A stretch of 64,000 bases of DNA. It comes from Bacillota bacterium (lineage in GTDB: Bacteria; Bacillota; Limnochordia; Darwinibacteriales; DTU012). The stretch is from NCBI GenBank assembly GCA_012520795.1, contig JAAYNP010000026.1, forward strand, positions 1 to 64,000. The letters are read 5' to 3'. Shown here piece by piece: positions 50,442-60,448 of the stretch. Position numbers and translations under genes: made by a program. A model generated the notes under the pieces. That model did no database searches. It was not told the DNA's origin and worked only from the letters and a program-made list of their open reading frames with translations. How positions within the stretch are numbered: position 1 is the first letter of the stretch; each line of letters opens with the position of its first letter.

Positions 50442-51140
50442 GTGAAGAAAGTAATATCTGCGGTCTTAGTATTATTAGTTATGTTCGTTTCAGTTCCAGC
50501 GGCTGCATTCGAATTAAGTGGTGGGCTATGGTCTGTCTCTGAACAGGATTTTATCCCTGAGAATCAGATTAACCATATCTACATGTTGGATCTGACATTG
50601 GTGCAGATCGGGCCGCTGCGCTTGGCCGGCAGTGCTCAATACGGAGGCAAACTGAACAATATTGCTGATTTCCTGGATTTAGTCCGCGGTGAGCTGGATG
50701 AAGAAGGGCTGGGCGAGCTGGAGGACTTCTATCTTTTAGGCAGCCTTGGCGGGAAGGTAAGGGTGGACTGGCCCGTGTACAGGCAGCTTTCTGTGATCAC
50801 TGTTGTAGGGTACGATGCGGTCGGCAATATAGGCAAATTTGGTGACAGTGCCGAGGATGTTTCCAGCGGGCTTTACGGTGGCATCACATACGGTGCCGGG
50901 CTTGGTGTTGAGATCGCACCCGGGTTGAGGCTTGCCGGGTTCTATGAGCATGCACCGGCTGTCAAGAACCTGATGGGTGAGGAGGATACCGGGAGCATCC
51001 AAGGTTTTGATATCAGTATTGAGTATCAGATCCCTGTAGTAGTGGCAAGAGCAGGGTATCGTTCCCGCGTCTTGAAACTTGAGAATGCCAGCGGCCACCG
51101 CTTGAGCGGTTTCTATGTTGGTGCGGGTATTCATTTTTAG
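50442..51140 (+). CDS. Predicted outer-membrane beta-barrel protein
   Basis: Signal peptide, alternating amphipathic strands (LYGGITYGAGLGVEIAPGLRLAGFYEHAP), C-terminal strand RLSGFYVGAGIHF ending in F. Confidence 0.65.
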   Translation: MKKVISAVLVLLVMFVSVPAAAFELSGGLWSVSEQDFIPENQINHIYMLDLTLVQIGPLRLAGSAQYGGKLNNIADFLDLVRGELDEEGLGELEDFYLLGSLGGKVRVDWPVYRQLSVITVVGYDAVGNIGKFGDSAEDVSSGLYGGITYGAGLGVEIAPGLRLAGFYEHAPAVKNLMGEEDTGSIQGFDISIEYQIPVVVARAGYRSRVLKLENASGHRLSGFYVGAGIHF

Positions 51141-51157
51141 ATAGCTGAACTGACAAG

Positions 51158-51186
51158 AACCGGAGGCGTAGCTCCTCCGGTTTATT
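51158..51186. terminator. Bidirectional terminator between convergent genes
   Basis: AACCGGAGG ... CCTCCGGTT followed by TATTTATTT. Confidence 0.8.
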
Positions 51187-52514
51187 TATTTGTCAAAGGA
51201 TGGAACTGCTGCGAATGTTTTGATTCGCCATTCCGCTCCATAACGGAAGTAGCCAAACTGCAGCCTCAGGGGCAGACCGGCTTTGGTTTGTGCAAGAAAC
51301 TCAATTTGATTCCGGTTAAGATCAACAGCAGCTGCAGACAGTTCAATCTGTCCATGAATTTGCTGCAGAAATGCGATCGCGGGGATTTTGGCGCCTGTCA
51401 GATGATAGTCGAACCAGGGAAGCTCGAGGCTGGACAGGGCTCTAGCCAGATCGCCAATCCACTCCTGCAGCTCGGGATGATCAAGCCGCTCCTGGAATTG
51501 ATACCTGGCCGGAACTTGAACAAATGACTTAACCAGCCAGGTTCCATCTACTTCGTGGAAAACAAGCCTGGCGTTGGAATGGAGGGTTTGCCCGTCGCAG
51601 ATTTCGATATAGACAGTTGCATCGGAATGGGCAAGTTTCACGCCGGCAATCCGGCTGGTAATCAAGGCTCCTGTTTCCGGCCGTTCGGCAATATGATCGA
51701 TAAATCGGCTGCGGTCAGGAAAATCCCGGTCAAGTATGCTTTCCAAAAGCTCCCGATCCCCGCCGGTGACAGCCTGGTTAAAAGCATCGAGGGCAGCAGT
51801 CAACTTGGCAGGAAGCGGGTCTGGTTCCTCTTGTTCTGATACTGGATGCGTTGGGGGAGTGGGCGGCCCAATCGGTTCCGCATCGGCGAGGTCCACTGTT
51901 TCCATGGATTCATGTGTTTCCAGTTCCTGATCAGGTTGTGAAGCCAGATGTTTTTGATCCTGTTCGCCAAACCAGATCACCGGGTACTCTGGATCTACGA
52001 GCATCCAGGTGTAGGTTGCGAAGGTGGATTGGCGTTCGCCAATCAATTCTCCATCCATTGCAGGGACAAATTCTTGAGGCAGAGTGATCTTGATCCGGCG
52101 ATCTCCGGCCTGCTCATGGGCAAATTCCGGATACCACTGCAGGTTCCGGTTCAAGGTCTTGTCTGGAAGCAAATCATAATTGGGCAGGAAACCCTCATAA
52201 GTCAACTCCAGAATTGCGTTTTGCTCAGTAGGCTCCATGCGGGCGGTAACCACAGTCATGGTCCCGGGCCGGCTTACTTCGTAGGTGGCCAGGCCTGGAA
52301 CCCAAAGCGTAGTTATCTGGGCATTGGGAAATAAGGTAAATACAACGGCGTCCAATCCTCCAGGCAGAGAAAAACGAGCGTTGACCCGGATAAAACCTTG
52401 CTCAGGGACAAGAAAAACCTCGGCATAATCCGGTTCGCCGGCATTTGCGAAACCGGCCACCAAGGTCAAGCAAAGTATAATTGTGCAGGTAAAGCCCAAC
52501 AGTCTCACCAACAA
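51186..52514 (-). CDS. Secreted protein of unknown function
   Basis: Signal peptide (CTIILCLTLVAGFANA), beta-rich N-domain, acidic/Pro linker, C-terminal half with NTF2-like-looking pattern. Confidence 0.6.
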   Translation of the reverse strand: MLVRLLGFTCTIILCLTLVAGFANAGEPDYAEVFLVPEQGFIRVNARFSLPGGLDAVVFTLFPNAQITTLWVPGLATYEVSRPGTMTVVTARMEPTEQNAILELTYEGFLPNYDLLPDKTLNRNLQWYPEFAHEQAGDRRIKITLPQEFVPAMDGELIGERQSTFATYTWMLVDPEYPVIWFGEQDQKHLASQPDQELETHESMETVDLADAEPIGPPTPPTHPVSEQEEPDPLPAKLTAALDAFNQAVTGGDRELLESILDRDFPDRSRFIDHIAERPETGALITSRIAGVKLAHSDATVYIEICDGQTLHSNARLVFHEVDGTWLVKSFVQVPARYQFQERLDHPELQEWIGDLARALSSLELPWFDYHLTGAKIPAIAFLQQIHGQIELSAAAVDLNRNQIEFLAQTKAGLPLRLQFGYFRYGAEWRIKTFAAVPSFDK

Positions 52515-52625
52515 ACCCCCCTTTTAACCCCAATATTACAATTCTTGGATCGCGGCGGGAATCCTCCCTGTTTGCAGCAAAGGCCTATCTTAGTTTACAG
52601 AGTTGTTTTTTTGCCAGGAACTTGA

Positions 52626-52659
52626 TATAATGCATCTGTGCACAAATTTGTGTACAGAT
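52626..52659 (+). promoter_or_regulatory. -10 box with adjacent 26-bp palindromic operator
   Basis: TATAAT (52626-52631) then ATCTGTGCACAAATTTGTGTACAGAT (52634-52659), 12 of 13 pairs complementary. Confidence 0.75.
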
Positions 52660-52677
52660 TCCCAAGGGAGGTAAACC

Positions 52678-55326
52678 ATGCATCCGTATATCGAACATGT
52701 CAATCCGAACCTAGGAGATCTGCTGACAAAGATTGGGTTGGACAAATGCTTTGTCAGGGGCCAAGGCTGCTTCCTGTATGATCAAGACGGCAATACATAC
52801 CTTGATCTAATTGCCGCATATGGTGCTTTACCATTTGGTTTCAATCCGCCGGAAATCTGGGAAGCTATCCGCCGGGTGGAAGCTTTGCAGGAACCCAGTT
52901 TTGTGCAGCCGTCCTTGTTGACACCAGCGGGGAAGCTAGCCCAGAGTTTGCTGGCTGTGGCTCCCGGCATGGGCAAAGTAACTTTTGCCAACAGTGGAGC
53001 TGAGGCAGTGGAGGCTGCGATCAAACTTGCCCGGTCCAGAACTGGGAGAATGGGGATCGTCTCTACTGTCAACAGCTTTCACGGCAAAACGCTGGGGGCC
53101 TTGTCGGCGACAGGAAATGGCAGCTACCAGCGGGCTTTTGGCGCCCCGGTCGAAGGGTTCCGCTTCGTCCCTTATGGAGATATCCATAGCTTGAAGCTGC
53201 TGCTGGAAGCTGAGGCCAGCCAAATTGCCGCTGTGATCCTGGAGCCGATTCAAGGCGAAGGAGGTATTGTCGAGCCCCCAGCGGGGTATTTGGCGCAGGT
53301 ACGGGATTTGTGTACTCAGCACGGCGTGCTGTTGATTCTTGATGAAATCCAAACCGGATTAGGCCGTACCGGGCAGATGTTTGCAGGTACAGCGGAGGGT
53401 GTTGCGGCCGATATCGTCACCATTGCCAAAGCCTTGGGCGGAGGTTTGGTTCCGATTGGTGCAATGCTGTGTACTGACGAGGTCTATGCGGAGGAATTCG
53501 CCACCAAGCATTCGTCGACATTTGCCGGAAACACTATTGCCTGCCGGGTTGGTTTAAGGGTGTTGGAACTATTGACCAAAGATGATCAATGGCTTGTGCG
53601 GGAAGCAGCCCGCAAAGGTAAGCGTTTCAAGCAGGGCCTGGAGGAAATCCAAGCCAAGTATCCCCAGATCATCAAAGAGGTGCGGGGGCGGGGATTAATG
53701 CTGGGACTAGATTTCGGCAGTACCCGAGACCCTTATCCCGGCAGCATGATTGGCTTTATGGCTGAACAGAAAAGCCTGACGCCGATTATCGCCAGCCACT
53801 TGCTGAATGTTGGAAAGGTCCGGGTTGCCCCGACCCTCAACGGCGCCAGTGTAATCAGAATCGAACCGCCGTTGGTGATTTCTGATCAGCAGATCGAATT
53901 TGCACTGTACGCGATTGAACATACAGTGTCTGTCCTGGCGCGGCGCAATACGGCAGCGCTCACAAGCCATCTGGTGCATGGAACTGTACAGTTGGATGCC
54001 GCAGGCACTTGTTTGCCTCAGCCGCTGTATACCTCCGAGCCTGCTGCCCCTGAACCGGATGATGGCCGGTTTGCCTTCATTGTCCATCCCTTGGATGTGA
54101 AGAACTACGCCGACTACGATCACAGCCTGCAGGCCTTCACTAAAGAGCAGCTGTCGGATTTGGCTGGGCGCTGGACAGACACGCTGGATCCGTTCGTGCT
54201 GTCCCGGGCCCGGATAGTTTCATCGGCAGGGAAAGCGGCAGCAACAGGTGATTTCATTGTTGTGCCCTATACTGCAGCGGAACTGCGGCGGATGCCCAGG
54301 GAAGAAGCGGAAGCAGTAATCATTAAAGCGGTTGAACTTGGTGTCGAGCGAGGTGCGGAAATTGCTGGGCTTGGAGCCTATACCTCTGTTGTGACCGGAG
54401 GCGGGCGGACCTTGCTTAAGCATATCCCGGTGCCTTTGACAACAGGCAACAGCTTTACTGTGTCCTCGGGGGTTGATGCCCTGATGATTGCCGGAGAAAA
54501 GCTTGGATTGGACTTGGGGCAGGCCACTGCCGCTGTTGTTGGGGCAGGCGGCGCCATTGGCAAAGCCTCTGCCTTGCTGTTGGCGGAACATGTTGGCAGG
54601 CTGGTTCTGATCGGAAATCCGGACCGTCCGGAGAAGAATCGGCTGCGGATGCTCAGAGCTGCAGCTGAGATGTACCGATACCTTCGTAAACAGCAAGCCC
54701 GGGGAGCCAGCTACCCTTCAGGCAGCATCGGGGCCTATGTCAGCAGCCTGGCTGATCTGCCCTCTCTCGACGAGCCTTTCAGCGTATGGTTAGGTTATGC
54801 CGAAGCAAGCCTCGGGCAGCCCGGCTGCCCGGTGGCAATTACCGTTGATCGGGCAAAAAGCCTTCCTCAGGCTGACCTGATCCTGGCAGCCACCAGCAGT
54901 ACGGAAGCTTTGATTACTCCCTGTCTAGTCAAGCCGGGGGCAGTGATCTGCGATATGTCCCGCCCTGGCAATGTCAGCCCGGATGTTCTGCAAGAGCGTC
55001 CTGATGTCCTGGTGATCGACGGGGGAGTCATTGAACTGCCCGGTAGGCCAGATTTGGGGTGGGATTTCGGTTTTGGCAAAGGTTTGGCATATGCCTGCAT
55101 GTCCGAGACAATCGTCCTTGCCCTGGAAAAGATTTATACCAATATGAGCATTGGGGCGGACCTTAACCTGGAATACATGAACCGGCTGAATGAGTATGCC
55201 CGTATTCATGGTTTTAAGCTGGCAGGCTTTCGCAGTTTTGACCTGCCGCTGCCGGAAGGCGTATGGCAGCGGGTCGTTGCCGCCCGCAAAACGGCAGCAA
55301 GGGATAGAGAACCTGTGTCTCTGTGA
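52678..55326 (+). CDS. Fusion: class III PLP aminotransferase + acyl-ACP reductase (AAR)-like dehydrogenase domain
   Basis: N-half: [55 protein letters not shown] (PLP Lys ~251). C-half: [78 protein letters not shown] (Cys ~807). Confidence 0.85.
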   Translation: MHPYIEHVNPNLGDLLTKIGLDKCFVRGQGCFLYDQDGNTYLDLIAAYGALPFGFNPPEIWEAIRRVEALQEPSFVQPSLLTPAGKLAQSLLAVAPGMGKVTFANSGAEAVEAAIKLARSRTGRMGIVSTVNSFHGKTLGALSATGNGSYQRAFGAPVEGFRFVPYGDIHSLKLLLEAEASQIAAVILEPIQGEGGIVEPPAGYLAQVRDLCTQHGVLLILDEIQTGLGRTGQMFAGTAEGVAADIVTIAKALGGGLVPIGAMLCTDEVYAEEFATKHSSTFAGNTIACRVGLRVLELLTKDDQWLVREAARKGKRFKQGLEEIQAKYPQIIKEVRGRGLMLGLDFGSTRDPYPGSMIGFMAEQKSLTPIIASHLLNVGKVRVAPTLNGASVIRIEPPLVISDQQIEFALYAIEHTVSVLARRNTAALTSHLVHGTVQLDAAGTCLPQPLYTSEPAAPEPDDGRFAFIVHPLDVKNYADYDHSLQAFTKEQLSDLAGRWTDTLDPFVLSRARIVSSAGKAAATGDFIVVPYTAAELRRMPREEAEAVIIKAVELGVERGAEIAGLGAYTSVVTGGGRTLLKHIPVPLTTGNSFTVSSGVDALMIAGEKLGLDLGQATAAVVGAGGAIGKASALLLAEHVGRLVLIGNPDRPEKNRLRMLRAAAEMYRYLRKQQARGASYPSGSIGAYVSSLADLPSLDEPFSVWLGYAEASLGQPGCPVAITVDRAKSLPQADLILAATSSTEALITPCLVKPGAVICDMSRPGNVSPDVLQERPDVLVIDGGVIELPGRPDLGWDFGFGKGLAYACMSETIVLALEKIYTNMSIGADLNLEYMNRLNEYARIHGFKLAGFRSFDLPLPEGVWQRVVAARKTAARDREPVSL

Positions 55327-55335
55327 CACAGGTTC
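55309..55335. terminator. Perfect hairpin spanning the stop codon of the fusion gene
   Basis: GAACCTGTGTC-tctgt-GACACAGGTTC; stop TGA (55324-55326) lies in it; no clear U-tract. Confidence 0.5.
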
Positions 55336-55353
55336 AAATTGCATTCCCTCGGG

Positions 55354-56238
55354 TCAGGTGAGCTGCCTGATCCCGGAGCAGGGTTCGGCTTTGGTGTTGG
55401 CTTTCCTGTACTGCATTGGCGACAGATTCGTAAACTGCTTAAACACCCTACTGAAATGGGTATGGCTTTCATACCCGGCCTGTTCGGAGATTTCGCTGAT
55501 TGGCATATGTGTAGTAAGCAGCAGCTGCTGAGCAGCCTTTATGCGGGTGTTGTTCAGGTATTCAGTCAATGTCAACCCTGTTACCTGCTTGAACATGCGG
55601 CTGAGATAGTACGGGCTGATATAGAACTGTTCGGCGATTTTGGCCAGGCTCAGCTTCTCTTGATAGTGCTTGCGGATGTACTGGATGATTTGATGGATGG
55701 TGTGGTAGATTGGATTAAGGTCATGAAAGTAATTGGGGGCAAGGTCAAAATTGAGCTGATTGGCAAACAACAAAAGTTCAACAAGGAGAATCTGTTGGTA
55801 CAGGTTCTTATTGGGATGCTGCTGGACGTGTTTAGAGATCATTTTCGTCAATAATCCCTCGATGAAATTTTGCTGTGACACAGTAAGGTGAATGACTTTG
55901 GCGTCATGATGAAAACAGCTCAGCAGTTCCTTTACCTGAGCGGGCGAGAGCACATGCTGCAGGAGTTCTTCCGTGAAATACACCACGTAGCGGGCATGGG
56001 AGCCCACACTGCTGTCGGCTTCAGTTGTCCGGTGAATGTACCCCTTCGAGATAAAAACCAGATCTCCCTGGTGGACATGGTAGATTTGATCCTCAATAAA
56101 ATAGAAGCGGTCGCCGGAGATCAGGTAATATATTTCGTAATGCTCATGTTCGTGCTTATACGGCATTGTATATGAAGTATCCAGTTTGTTATACAATACT
56201 GCAAACCGCACACCGCTCACCAGGATCCCCCCCTTCAT
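55354..56238 (-). CDS. AraC family transcriptional regulator with N-terminal cupin domain
   Basis: HEHYEIYYLISGDRFYFIEDQIYHVHQGDLVFI; two HTHs (LSLAKIAEQFYISPYYLSRMFKQVTGLTLTEYLNNTRIKAAQQLL). Confidence 0.92.
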   Translation of the reverse strand: MKGGILVSGVRFAVLYNKLDTSYTMPYKHEHEHYEIYYLISGDRFYFIEDQIYHVHQGDLVFISKGYIHRTTEADSSVGSHARYVVYFTEELLQHVLSPAQVKELLSCFHHDAKVIHLTVSQQNFIEGLLTKMISKHVQQHPNKNLYQQILLVELLLFANQLNFDLAPNYFHDLNPIYHTIHQIIQYIRKHYQEKLSLAKIAEQFYISPYYLSRMFKQVTGLTLTEYLNNTRIKAAQQLLLTTHMPISEISEQAGYESHTHFSRVFKQFTNLSPMQYRKANTKAEPCSGIRQLT

Positions 56239-56456
56239 GCTACAATTCTAACACAGATCGGGCCGCAACGCAAAAAATGTTGAAAGTGTTAGTAATTAGC
56301 AAAAGACGTAAAGAAAGTTAGCTATCCTTGCATTATAATTATAAGCGATCTCAGTCCCTGACTAGAAATTAACAGGAATTTAAGATGAAGTGTCGAATTC
56401 TTTTTACTGTGATGCCGGATTCAGCCCATTATAGGCAAGAAGGGGTAGATTAGGAC

Positions 56457-59400
56457 ATGAACAAGAGAATCACTGCGTGGTCGGTAGTCTTTATTGGCTT
56501 AATACTTTTTCTTACCGGCCTGATTTTTGCCCAAAACAGTTCTGACAGTGTTGATTGGATACCTGTTCCCGAGGCCATTACTGCCTATATTCGGGAACGG
56601 AATTACCAGGATTATCTTGCAGAGTACCCAGACGCGGTAAAGCCCAATGCGGAGATCGTGATCCCCGCTGTTTGGTATTCTGATACCAATATGGATTTGG
56701 AAGTTGTATCCGGTTTGGATGGTTACCCCCGGGAAGCCTTGATTACCGGTGAGTCCGGATATGTGGAGTGGACATTCGCAGTTGAACAAGAAGGCCTGTA
56801 TAATATCGGCGTCAAATACTACCCTTTGCCCGGCCGCGGTGTTGACATCGAAAGAGAAATCTGGATCAACGGCGAACGGCCGTTTAACAATGCCCAATAC
56901 CTGAAGTTTTGCCGGGTATGGGGCGATGAAGGCCCCTTCGTGGTCGATTCTTTGGGGAATCAAATTCGTGCCCGCCAGGTGGAGAAGCCCATGTGGATCG
57001 ATGGGGTGGTGCAGGATCCTGTAGGGTATGAGCAAGAACCCTATTTGTTTTATTTCAAGGAAGGCATCAACACCATCCGCCTGGTGTCGCAGATGGAACC
57101 GATGGCCATTGCCGAGATCAAGCTTTACCAAAAGCCCCGGCTGCCCAGTTATGCCGAGGTCAGGAACTGGTATGAGCAACAGGGATACAAGCCGGTGGAG
57201 GGTATCTCCTTGAGGATTGAGGGCCAGGACAGCACAGTCCGGTCATCACCCACCTTGTTCCCCATCTCCGATCATGGAGATCCGACAGTGTATCCGTACC
57301 ACCATGCGGAAATCCGCCTTAACTCCATCGGCGGTTACCGTTGGGCGCAGCCGGGGCAGTGGATCCGCTGGGAAGTCAATGTTCCTGAGGCGGGACTGTA
57401 CAAAATTGTGATTAAAGCGAAACAAGACCGGAAAGCCGGTGCATTCAGCACCCGAAGGCTGTATATAAACGGCAAGGTACCCTTCGCTGAGGTTTCAGCC
57501 AATCCTTTTTATTACTCCACTTACTATCAAATGAATGTCATTGGTGATCCGGAAACCGAGGAACCATACCTGTTCTATTTCCCGGCCGGCAAAAACGAGA
57601 TTACGCTGGAAGTGGCGTTGGGAGATGTGGCGGATGTGCTCAGCCAAACAGAGGAGCACCTCTATGAACTGAATACAATTTACCGGCGGATCATAATGAT
57701 TACCACAGGCAATCCTGATCCGATGCGTACATATGAGTTGGACAAGAGAATTCCGGAAGTGATCGAGCAGATCGGCAGGCAGGCGTCGATTTACCGCAGC
57801 TTGGTGCAGCAGTTTGTGGACGAGACCGGTATGGAGGGGGAACACACCCAAGCTCTGACCCAGATTTCTTTCATCCTGCAGAGGATGTATGCTGATACGG
57901 ATCGAATTCCCCGCCTGCTGTCGGAGTTTAGGGACAATCTTGGTTCCCTTGGGCAGTGGGTTGCCCAAATGAAAGAGCAGCCCCTTCAAATCGATTTCCT
58001 AATGGTCGCTTCGCCTGAACAGACAATGCCTCGGGCTGAGCCTACAATCTGGCAGTCGCTGCTCCATGAGATAAAAGCGATTATGGCTTCATTTTATCGC
58101 AATTATGACTTGGTCGGGCAGATTGGCGATGTAGAGGATATAGATCCGGATCGGGAGCCTTTGACAGTCTGGATTGGTTCTGGCCGCGATCAAGCCCAGA
58201 TCCTCAAACAGCTGATTGATAACGAATTCAGCCCGCAGACCGGGATCCCGGTAAGGTTGCAGTTGGTTCCCAACTTGAGCCAACTGTTGATTCAAGCCGC
58301 CATTGCCAAGACTGCACCGGATGTGGCGATCGGGCTGCATACCCAGGATCCGGTCAACTTTGGCCTGCGGGGCGCCTTGTACAACCTGTCGCAGTTCGAC
58401 GATTTTGATGAAGTCATGCAGGATTTCATGGTCAGCTCCTATGTCCCCTATACCTTCAGGGACAATGTTTGGGCTGTATCGGCCCAGCAGTCGTTCCCGG
58501 TAATGTTCTACCGGAAGGATATCCTGGCTGAACTGGGTTTGAACATACCACAAACTTGGGATGATGTATACCAGATTTTGCCCATCCTGCAGAAGAATGG
58601 GATGTCGGTTGGAATCGGGTCCGGTATATTCTACACCTGGCTCTATCAAAGGGGAGAGCTGGTCTATAAGCCTGACGGTGTGGAGACCAATCTAGACTCG
58701 GAAGTTGCCATTCAAACATTTACTGAGCTGACCGAACTGTTCAACCTGTACAGCCTCATGATTACCTTCAACAGTGAGAACCGGTTCCGGTTTGGTGAAA
58801 TGCCTATTGTGATTGAAGATTACGGATTGTACAACCGTTTGGCTGTCTTTGCCCCTGAACTGAGAGGGGAGTGGGGGTTTGCTCTGATTCCCGGCACAGT
58901 CCAGCCTGACGGTACCATCAAGCGTACCGTGTTCGGAGGCATGTCAGCGAATCCGATGTCCGTTTCGCTTGCTGGGATTCAGGGTCCGGCGACAGGTATT
59001 CTGTCCACAGCGTCTGATCCGGAAGCAGCCTGGGAATTCGTGAAATGGTGGATCAGCGAACCTACCCAGCTTCAATTCGGGCGTGAACTGGAGAACCTGA
59101 TGGGCGCCGCTGCCCGCTATCCAACGGCAAACTTGAAGGCTTTTGCCCAACTGCCTTGGACTGCGGAACAGCGCGAGATTTTGATGGAACAGTGGCAGTG
59201 GGTGGAAGGATCCCTGGAGGTTCCCGGCGGGTACTACATGAGCCGGATGTTTGACTGGGCCTTCAGAGCCGTTGTCGTTGATGGCAATTTCCAATCACCA
59301 CGGGAAACTTTGACTAAATATAACATGGATATCAACTATGAATTGAGGCTGAAACGGCAAGAATTCGGGCTGGAATTGGAATTGGATCAGGTACCGCAGG

Positions 59401-59459
59401 AGTATATTGATCTGTTTTGGTCTTGGTTTACCCATATCCCGCGTAAGGATCAGTACTGA
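56457..59459 (+). CDS. Extracellular solute-binding protein with two N-terminal carbohydrate-binding-like domains
   Basis: C-terminal SBP family 1 pattern (PVMFYRKDILAELGLNIPQTWDDVYQILPILQKNGM; DPEAAWEFVKWW); duplicated INGE/INGK-containing N-domains. Confidence 0.85.
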   Translation: MNKRITAWSVVFIGLILFLTGLIFAQNSSDSVDWIPVPEAITAYIRERNYQDYLAEYPDAVKPNAEIVIPAVWYSDTNMDLEVVSGLDGYPREALITGESGYVEWTFAVEQEGLYNIGVKYYPLPGRGVDIEREIWINGERPFNNAQYLKFCRVWGDEGPFVVDSLGNQIRARQVEKPMWIDGVVQDPVGYEQEPYLFYFKEGINTIRLVSQMEPMAIAEIKLYQKPRLPSYAEVRNWYEQQGYKPVEGISLRIEGQDSTVRSSPTLFPISDHGDPTVYPYHHAEIRLNSIGGYRWAQPGQWIRWEVNVPEAGLYKIVIKAKQDRKAGAFSTRRLYINGKVPFAEVSANPFYYSTYYQMNVIGDPETEEPYLFYFPAGKNEITLEVALGDVADVLSQTEEHLYELNTIYRRIIMITTGNPDPMRTYELDKRIPEVIEQIGRQASIYRSLVQQFVDETGMEGEHTQALTQISFILQRMYADTDRIPRLLSEFRDNLGSLGQWVAQMKEQPLQIDFLMVASPEQTMPRAEPTIWQSLLHEIKAIMASFYRNYDLVGQIGDVEDIDPDREPLTVWIGSGRDQAQILKQLIDNEFSPQTGIPVRLQLVPNLSQLLIQAAIAKTAPDVAIGLHTQDPVNFGLRGALYNLSQFDDFDEVMQDFMVSSYVPYTFRDNVWAVSAQQSFPVMFYRKDILAELGLNIPQTWDDVYQILPILQKNGMSVGIGSGIFYTWLYQRGELVYKPDGVETNLDSEVAIQTFTELTELFNLYSLMITFNSENRFRFGEMPIVIEDYGLYNRLAVFAPELRGEWGFALIPGTVQPDGTIKRTVFGGMSANPMSVSLAGIQGPATGILSTASDPEAAWEFVKWWISEPTQLQFGRELENLMGAAARYPTANLKAFAQLPWTAEQREILMEQWQWVEGSLEVPGGYYMSRMFDWAFRAVVVDGNFQSPRETLTKYNMDINYELRLKRQEFGLELELDQVPQEYIDLFWSWFTHIPRKDQY

Positions 59460-59482
59460 TAACTAATAATGGGGGAAGCAAA

Positions 59483-60436
59483 ATGAGTTCAGTCGTGCGG
59501 CGCAAGCAGCCACAAATTGGAGTTGAACCGAAGCCTGGCAGGCTTTCAACGCTGTTCAAGGAGATTGCCGCCAGCAAAACCTATTATCTGTTTCTGGCAC
59601 CATATGCGATTCTGTTCATTATCTTTACGGTTGTGCCTGTGGTGATGGCAGTCTTGCTCAGTTTTACGTACTTCAATATGCTGCAGCCACCGCAATGGGT
59701 CGGGATGCATAATTACGTCCGTCTGTTCCTGGAAGATGAGATTTTTCTGCTTGCAGTGAAAAACACATTGGTTTATGCATCAATTACCGGACCGGTCAGT
59801 TATATCCTGTGCTTTGTCACGGCATGGTTGATCAACGAGCTCAAACCAAAGGTAAGGGCATTCTTGACACTGCTTTTCTATGCTCCCTCCATTTCAGGCA
59901 ATGCATATGTGATTTGGCAGGTGATATTCAGCGGCGACAGTTATGGAATCATCAACGGCTTCCTGATGTATTGGGGATTTATCGACTCACCTGTGCAGTG
60001 GTTGTTTGATCCTGACTTGATCATGCCCATTGTAATCCTGGTTGTGCTGTGGATGAGCCTCGGGACAGGGTTTTTGGTGTTTGTCGCCGGGCTTCAGGGC
60101 CTTGATCAGAGTCTATACGAGGCCGGTGCCATTGACGGGGTGAGAAACAGGTGGCAGGAACTATGGTATCTTACGCTGCCGCAGATGCGGCCTTATCTGA
60201 TGTTCGGTGCAATCATCACCATTACTTCTTCTTTCACTGTCGCCGGTGAGATTTCAACCCTGGTCGGGTTTCCCAGTACGGATTATGCTGCCCATACCAT
60301 AGTCCAGCATTTGCAGGATTATGGCACAATCCGCTTCGATATGGGATATGCTTCCGCAATTGCAGTAATCTTGTTCTTTATGATGGTTGTTTCTCAAAGG
60401 GTTGTTCAAAAGCTGCTGAACAAAGTCGGCGAATAG
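59483..60436 (+). CDS. Sugar ABC transporter permease (MalF type)
   Basis: YLFLAPYAILFIIFTVVPVVMAVLLSFTYFN; EAGAIDGVRNRWQELWYLTLPQMRP. Confidence 0.93.
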   Translation: MSSVVRRKQPQIGVEPKPGRLSTLFKEIAASKTYYLFLAPYAILFIIFTVVPVVMAVLLSFTYFNMLQPPQWVGMHNYVRLFLEDEIFLLAVKNTLVYASITGPVSYILCFVTAWLINELKPKVRAFLTLLFYAPSISGNAYVIWQVIFSGDSYGIINGFLMYWGFIDSPVQWLFDPDLIMPIVILVVLWMSLGTGFLVFVAGLQGLDQSLYEAGAIDGVRNRWQELWYLTLPQMRPYLMFGAIITITSSFTVAGEISTLVGFPSTDYAAHTIVQHLQDYGTIRFDMGYASAIAVILFFMMVVSQRVVQKLLNKVGE

Positions 60437-60448
60437 GAGGATGAGAAG

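Noticed and set aside
56499-57179. 226-aa minus-strand ORF within the solute-binding protein gene
   Set aside because: Antisense shadow ORF; the plus strand has clear protein homology.
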